64,000 nt of DNA from Pseudomonas reinekei (lineage in GTDB: Bacteria; Pseudomonadota; Gammaproteobacteria; Pseudomonadales; Pseudomonadaceae). The DNA lies in the NCBI RefSeq assembly GCF_001945365.1, contig NZ_MSTQ01000021.1, positions 28,782 through 92,781 of the forward strand, in the 5' to 3' direction. The notes beneath the pieces are model-generated. The model was given only the letters and a program-made list of their open reading frames with translations. It did not search any database and was not told where the DNA came from. Of the stretch, positions 60,910 through 64,000 are shown one piece after another; the stretch's first letter is position 1; each line of letters opens with the position of its first letter. The translations under genes were made by a program, and so were the position numbers.

Positions 60910-63900
60910 TCAAACAGTATCCACCTTCAACGAATGATCATTGAGCATCCCGTTGATGATGGTCGCCGTGTCCGCCCCCGCAATCACTCCACCCGCCCCC
61001 GGTGTGACGCCGTAATGGCTGGCCAGGTCGACACCAGCCAGGTCGATGGTCTGGTTCGGCGCTGCGCCGGCCATGCCGCTGACGTCGATGCTGGTGACCA
61101 ATGAGGCGCCGCTGCCGCTGACGGTGAAGTGCAGGTAGTCATCGAGCGACGCGGCGGTACCGTTCTCCCCTTGCAGCAGTTGCGACAGGTCGAGTTTGTC
61201 GGTGCCCGGGGTGAAGTCGGTGATCACGTCGTGGCCGCTGTTGCCCTTGAGCCACTGGAAGGTGTCGGCGCCGCTGCCGCCGGTCAGGGTGTTGTTGCCC
61301 AGGCCGCCGATCAGGAAGTCATCGCCGCCCTCGCCCTTGAGTATGTCGTTGCCCAGGCCGCCGGTGATGATGTTGCTGTTGTTGTCGCCGGTGAGGTTGT
61401 CGTTGAAGTCCGAACCCACCAGGTTTTCGATGGCGGTCAGGGTGTCGGTGCCGGCGCCGAAAGTGTTCTGCGGCCCGAGCTGGCCGAGATTGACCGTCAC
61501 CCCGGCGCTGGCATGGGCGTAGCTGGCGGTGTCGTTGCCGATACCGCCATCGAGCACATCGTTGCCCGCGCCGCTGAACAACACGTCATTGCCCGCATCG
61601 CCATGCAACGTGTTGTTGCCGTTGCCCGCGGTGAGCACGTCATTGCCTTCACCGGCATTGATGATGTTGTCACCGGCACCCGCCACCAGAGTGTCGTTGC
61701 CCGCAGTCCCGGTGAGGGTGTGACCGTCCTGATAGCTGATGCTCAGGTTGGCGCTGTCGCTGCCGCCATGGTTGTCACTGGCGGTGTAGGTGCCGTGGTA
61801 ATCCGGGGTCGTGTCGTGGGCGCCGGAATAATCGAGCTTCATGGTCAACTGATAGTCTTCCGCTTTGCCTGCACCGCTGCCGCCACCGGTGTTGGTAATG
61901 TTCGTGACATGAATCTGATAAATGCCATCGGCGTTCGCCGTAATGGTCTGGCCATCGGCGAGGGCGATCCAGGCACCGCCATTGACGGAGTACTCCATGG
62001 TGATATGGCCGGCAGCCAGGTTGTGGTCGAGGTTGAGGGTTTCGCCCTGCTTGAGGTTGACGGTGATGCGGTCCTCATCGTTGGTGTTGGCCGCAGTGAC
62101 CGGGCCCAGATAACCACTGATCACCAATAGAGCCGTCATGGACGCCGTATTGGCCGCGAACGAGCCACGCACGTTGCTCAGGCTCTGGTTGCTCGGCTTG
62201 ACGCCGCTGCCGGAGAAATCGATCGCGCCGGTCCCGGTGAAGTCGGCACCTTTGGCGATCCAGCCCGTATTGAACGTGGTTGGCGAGGCTTTGAGCGGGT
62301 CGCCATCGGCGTCGGTATCGTTGGCCAGCAGCAATTCACCCGGCACCGTCACGCTGCCAGAAAGTACGTTGGTGATGATGTGATCATCGGTGGCCACCGG
62401 TGCGGCGTTCGGGATGACTTTGATCACCAGGGTCGAACTGGCGAGATCGCCGTCGTTGTCGCTGAGTGTGAAACCGATGTTTTCCGTGAGTACCACCGAA
62501 GTGGTTTTCTGCGACACGTAGTTGTATTCACCGGTGTCGAGGTTCACCACCAGCGTGCCCTTGTTGTCGGTGGCGATGCTCAGGGTGTTGTTGGCCGTGT
62601 TGAACGTGCCGTGGTTGGTGCCGCCGCTGAAGTTCAGCGAACCCTGGTTGCTGTTGCCTTTCGGATCGTAGGTGTAGGTCGTGCCGTCGACGGTGATGGT
62701 TTTGATGAAGCCGCCATCCGCTCCGAACGACCCACCCTCGCCCAACAGCGAACCGGTGACCGGTGCACCAATCACCGTGCCCGAGAGCACTGAGTTGAGT
62801 TGGCCAAGGTCAGTCACGATCACGGCGTTGGTATTGGTGCCCGTGCCAGTGCCGTCATACGCCAGCGGATCGAGGGAATCATTGTCGACGTTCTTGCCCA
62901 GGCCGATCGCGTAGTTCTTGATCTGATTCTCGGTAAGAAACTCTTTCCAGTTCGCCTCGTCTTGCGTCCCGATCGAACCTTCATTGGGTTTACCGTCGGA
63001 GAAGAAGTAACCGACATTCTGTGCGCCCGTCAGCTTGCCGTTGGTGTTGAACGCGTCTTGCGCCACATCCACCGCCGCGTCGTAGTTAGTGCCACCACCC
63101 GCTGTCAGGCCGGCGACGATCGCTTTGGCGGTCGCCACGTCGACCCACACTGAGGTCTTGTCGGTGGCACTGCTGCTGAACGTCACGATTTGCACTTTGA
63201 CGTCGCCGAGGTCGTCGTACTTGTCGAGCAGAGCACTGATCGCCTGCTTGGCCAGCGCCAGCCGCGACAGGCCTGGCACACCGGATGCGTCGGCCATGCT
63301 GCCGGACACATCGATCACCAGCAGCAGGTTGGAGTCGATCTCGACCGCCGCCACCGAACGCTCCGAAGCCACCGCCTTGGGCACGTCGTCGACGATGTTG
63401 ACTACGATGGTGCTGGTGGTGGTGTTGCCCAGCGCATCGGTAGCTTTGTAGGTAAACGTGTCGCTCAGGGTGTTGGGGCCATCGTTGGCACCCGGGGTAG
63501 TTTTCGGTGCCGAGGTCAGGGTGTAGGTGTAGGTGCCGTTGGGATTGAGCAGGATTTGCCCGAACGTGCCGTTGGCACTGCCGACCAGGGTGTAGCTGAT
63601 CGCGCCAGCAGCGCCGCTGACCGAACCGACCAAGGTGCCGGACGCGGTTTCACCCGTGTTGCCCGGTTCGCTGCCGGTAACGGTACCGGCCGCCAGGTCC
63701 TGGCCGTCCTTGCTCAGATCGAGGGCTTTTTCGTAGACGGTTACATCGGTATCGGTGACCGCTTTGATGTTGCTGTTGCAGACATCGATGGTGATGGTGG
63801 TGGTGCTTTGATCGCCATCGGCATCGCGCACGGTGTAAGTGAAAGTGTCAGTAGCGCCTGGCGCGGCGACCGAGTTCGGGTTGCTGTGATAGACCGCATT

Positions 63901-64000
63901 GCCGTTGGCGTCGAGGGTCAGGTAGCCGTAGTTACCGTTGATCTGCGTATTGAGACCGCCGACTGCCGGGGTCGAAGTATTGCCACCGGCACGCACACCG
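60910..64000 (-). CDS. lapA: LapA-type large adhesin, C-terminal part (5' end outside window)
   Basis: At least 1030 residues are visible and the frame stays open to the right edge. Visible in order: cadherin/Ig-like VCBS-style repeats (about 1-205), a von Willebrand A domain with MIDAS DVSGS (229-233), a jelly-roll-like region, a block of about six RTX nonapeptides (GGLGNDILKGEGGDDFLIGG) and a C-terminal type I secretion signal ending KVDTV. LapA is held at the outer membrane and cut by LapG; its position beside lapD and lapG supports that name. The N-terminal LapG site is outside the window. MapA-like adhesins share this C-terminus and cannot be excluded. Confidence 0.88.
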   Translation of the reverse strand, partial: GVRAGGNTSTPAVGGLNTQINGNYGYLTLDANGNAVYHSNPNSVAAPGATDTFTYTVRDADGDQSTTTITIDVCNSNIKAVTDTDVTVYEKALDLSKDGQDLAAGTVTGSEPGNTGETASGTLVGSVSGAAGAISYTLVGSANGTFGQILLNPNGTYTYTLTSAPKTTPGANDGPNTLSDTFTYKATDALGNTTTSTIVVNIVDDVPKAVASERSVAAVEIDSNLLLVIDVSGSMADASGVPGLSRLALAKQAISALLDKYDDLGDVKVQIVTFSSSATDKTSVWVDVATAKAIVAGLTAGGGTNYDAAVDVAQDAFNTNGKLTGAQNVGYFFSDGKPNEGSIGTQDEANWKEFLTENQIKNYAIGLGKNVDNDSLDPLAYDGTGTGTNTNAVIVTDLGQLNSVLSGTVIGAPVTGSLLGEGGSFGADGGFIKTITVDGTTYTYDPKGNSNQGSLNFSGGTNHGTFNTANNTLSIATDNKGTLVVNLDTGEYNYVSQKTTSVVLTENIGFTLSDNDGDLASSTLVIKVIPNAAPVATDDHIITNVLSGSVTVPGELLLANDTDADGDPLKASPTTFNTGWIAKGADFTGTGAIDFSGSGVKPSNQSLSNVRGSFAANTASMTALLVISGYLGPVTAANTNDEDRITVNLKQGETLNLDHNLAAGHITMEYSVNGGAWIALADGQTITANADGIYQIHVTNITNTGGGSGAGKAEDYQLTMKLDYSGAHDTTPDYHGTYTASDNHGGSDSANLSISYQDGHTLTGTAGNDTLVAGAGDNIINAGEGNDVLTAGNGNNTLHGDAGNDVLFSGAGNDVLDGGIGNDTASYAHASAGVTVNLGQLGPQNTFGAGTDTLTAIENLVGSDFNDNLTGDNNSNIITGGLGNDILKGEGGDDFLIGGLGNNTLTGGSGADTFQWLKGNSGHDVITDFTPGTDKLDLSQLLQGENGTAASLDDYLHFTVSGSGASLVTSIDVSGMAGAAPNQTIDLAGVDLASHYGVTPGAGGVIAGADTATIINGMLNDHSLKVDTV

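Noticed and set aside
61129..62130. Plus-strand frame antisense to the adhesin
   Set aside because: Val/Ala repeats mirror the RTX and VWA region on the minus strand; no ribosome site.
1..64000. Prophage, insertion sequence, integron or tRNA/rRNA genes
   Set aside because: No transposase, integrase, phage gene, tRNA cloverleaf or rRNA segment was recognised; gene content is core Pseudomonas.

Overview
The window reads as chromosomal DNA of a Pseudomonas of the fluorescens/putida type. The signs are a FleQ/FleSR polar-flagellum cluster, phhRABC aromatic catabolism, a LapG-LapD-LapA biofilm system, a high-GC coding bias, and copies of a REP repeat (core GTGGGAGCGAGC..GCTCGCGA) scattered between genes. 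No rRNA, tRNA, CRISPR array, insertion sequence or prophage was found. Both ends of the window cut a gene: an HsbR-like regulator on the left and a giant LapA-type adhesin on the right.

Region 1 (1-25.9 kb, all minus strand) is flagellar. In transcription order from the right it holds flgFGHIJKL (rod, L/P rings, hook-filament junction), a lone ketoacyl-ACP synthase III, fliC, flaG, fliD, fliS, fliT, the master regulator fleQ, the fleSR two-component pair, fliEFGHIJ (basal body, C-ring switch, export ATPase), and then an HsbA-like STAS protein and an HsbR-like phosphatase. Sigma-54 type -24/-12 elements lie before fliE, fleS, flgF and (weaker) fliD. A clear sigma-28 promoter precedes fliC. This fits the Pseudomonas hierarchy FleQ -> FleSR -> FliA.

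Region 2 (26-35.3 kb) concerns aromatic amino acids. It has phhR (regulator), phhABC (Phe to Tyr, pterin recycling, transamination), two small ORFs, an MFS transporter, arfB ribosome rescue and an AroP-type aromatic permease. Candidate TyrR/PhhR boxes (GTAA-N8-TTAC) stand before phhA and, in tandem, far upstream of aroP. Between those tandem boxes and aroP lie an unusual long leader and two candidate leader peptides.

Region 3 (35.3-46.6 kb) is housekeeping and envelope stress: rnm, yciO, scpA, scpB and rluB on the minus strand; yciB, yciI, a small membrane coiled-coil protein and a cpxR/cpxP/cpxA-like envelope-stress system (with a candidate CpxR box) on the plus strand; then a nitroreductase and trkH.

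Region 4 (46.5-57.7 kb) is mixed: two AraC regulators, an Mpo1-like protein next to an HD-domain protein, an LpxH-like phosphatase, an EamA transporter, a SelT/W-like protein, a FimV-like protein, a MarR regulator with a candidate operator, recQ, a YecA-like protein and ybaN.

Region 5 (58-64 kb) is lapG-lapD followed, convergently, by the C-terminal third or less of a LapA-type adhesin (VWA, RTX, type I secretion signal). It is the c-di-GMP controlled surface-attachment switch. REP clusters occupy the convergent gap.
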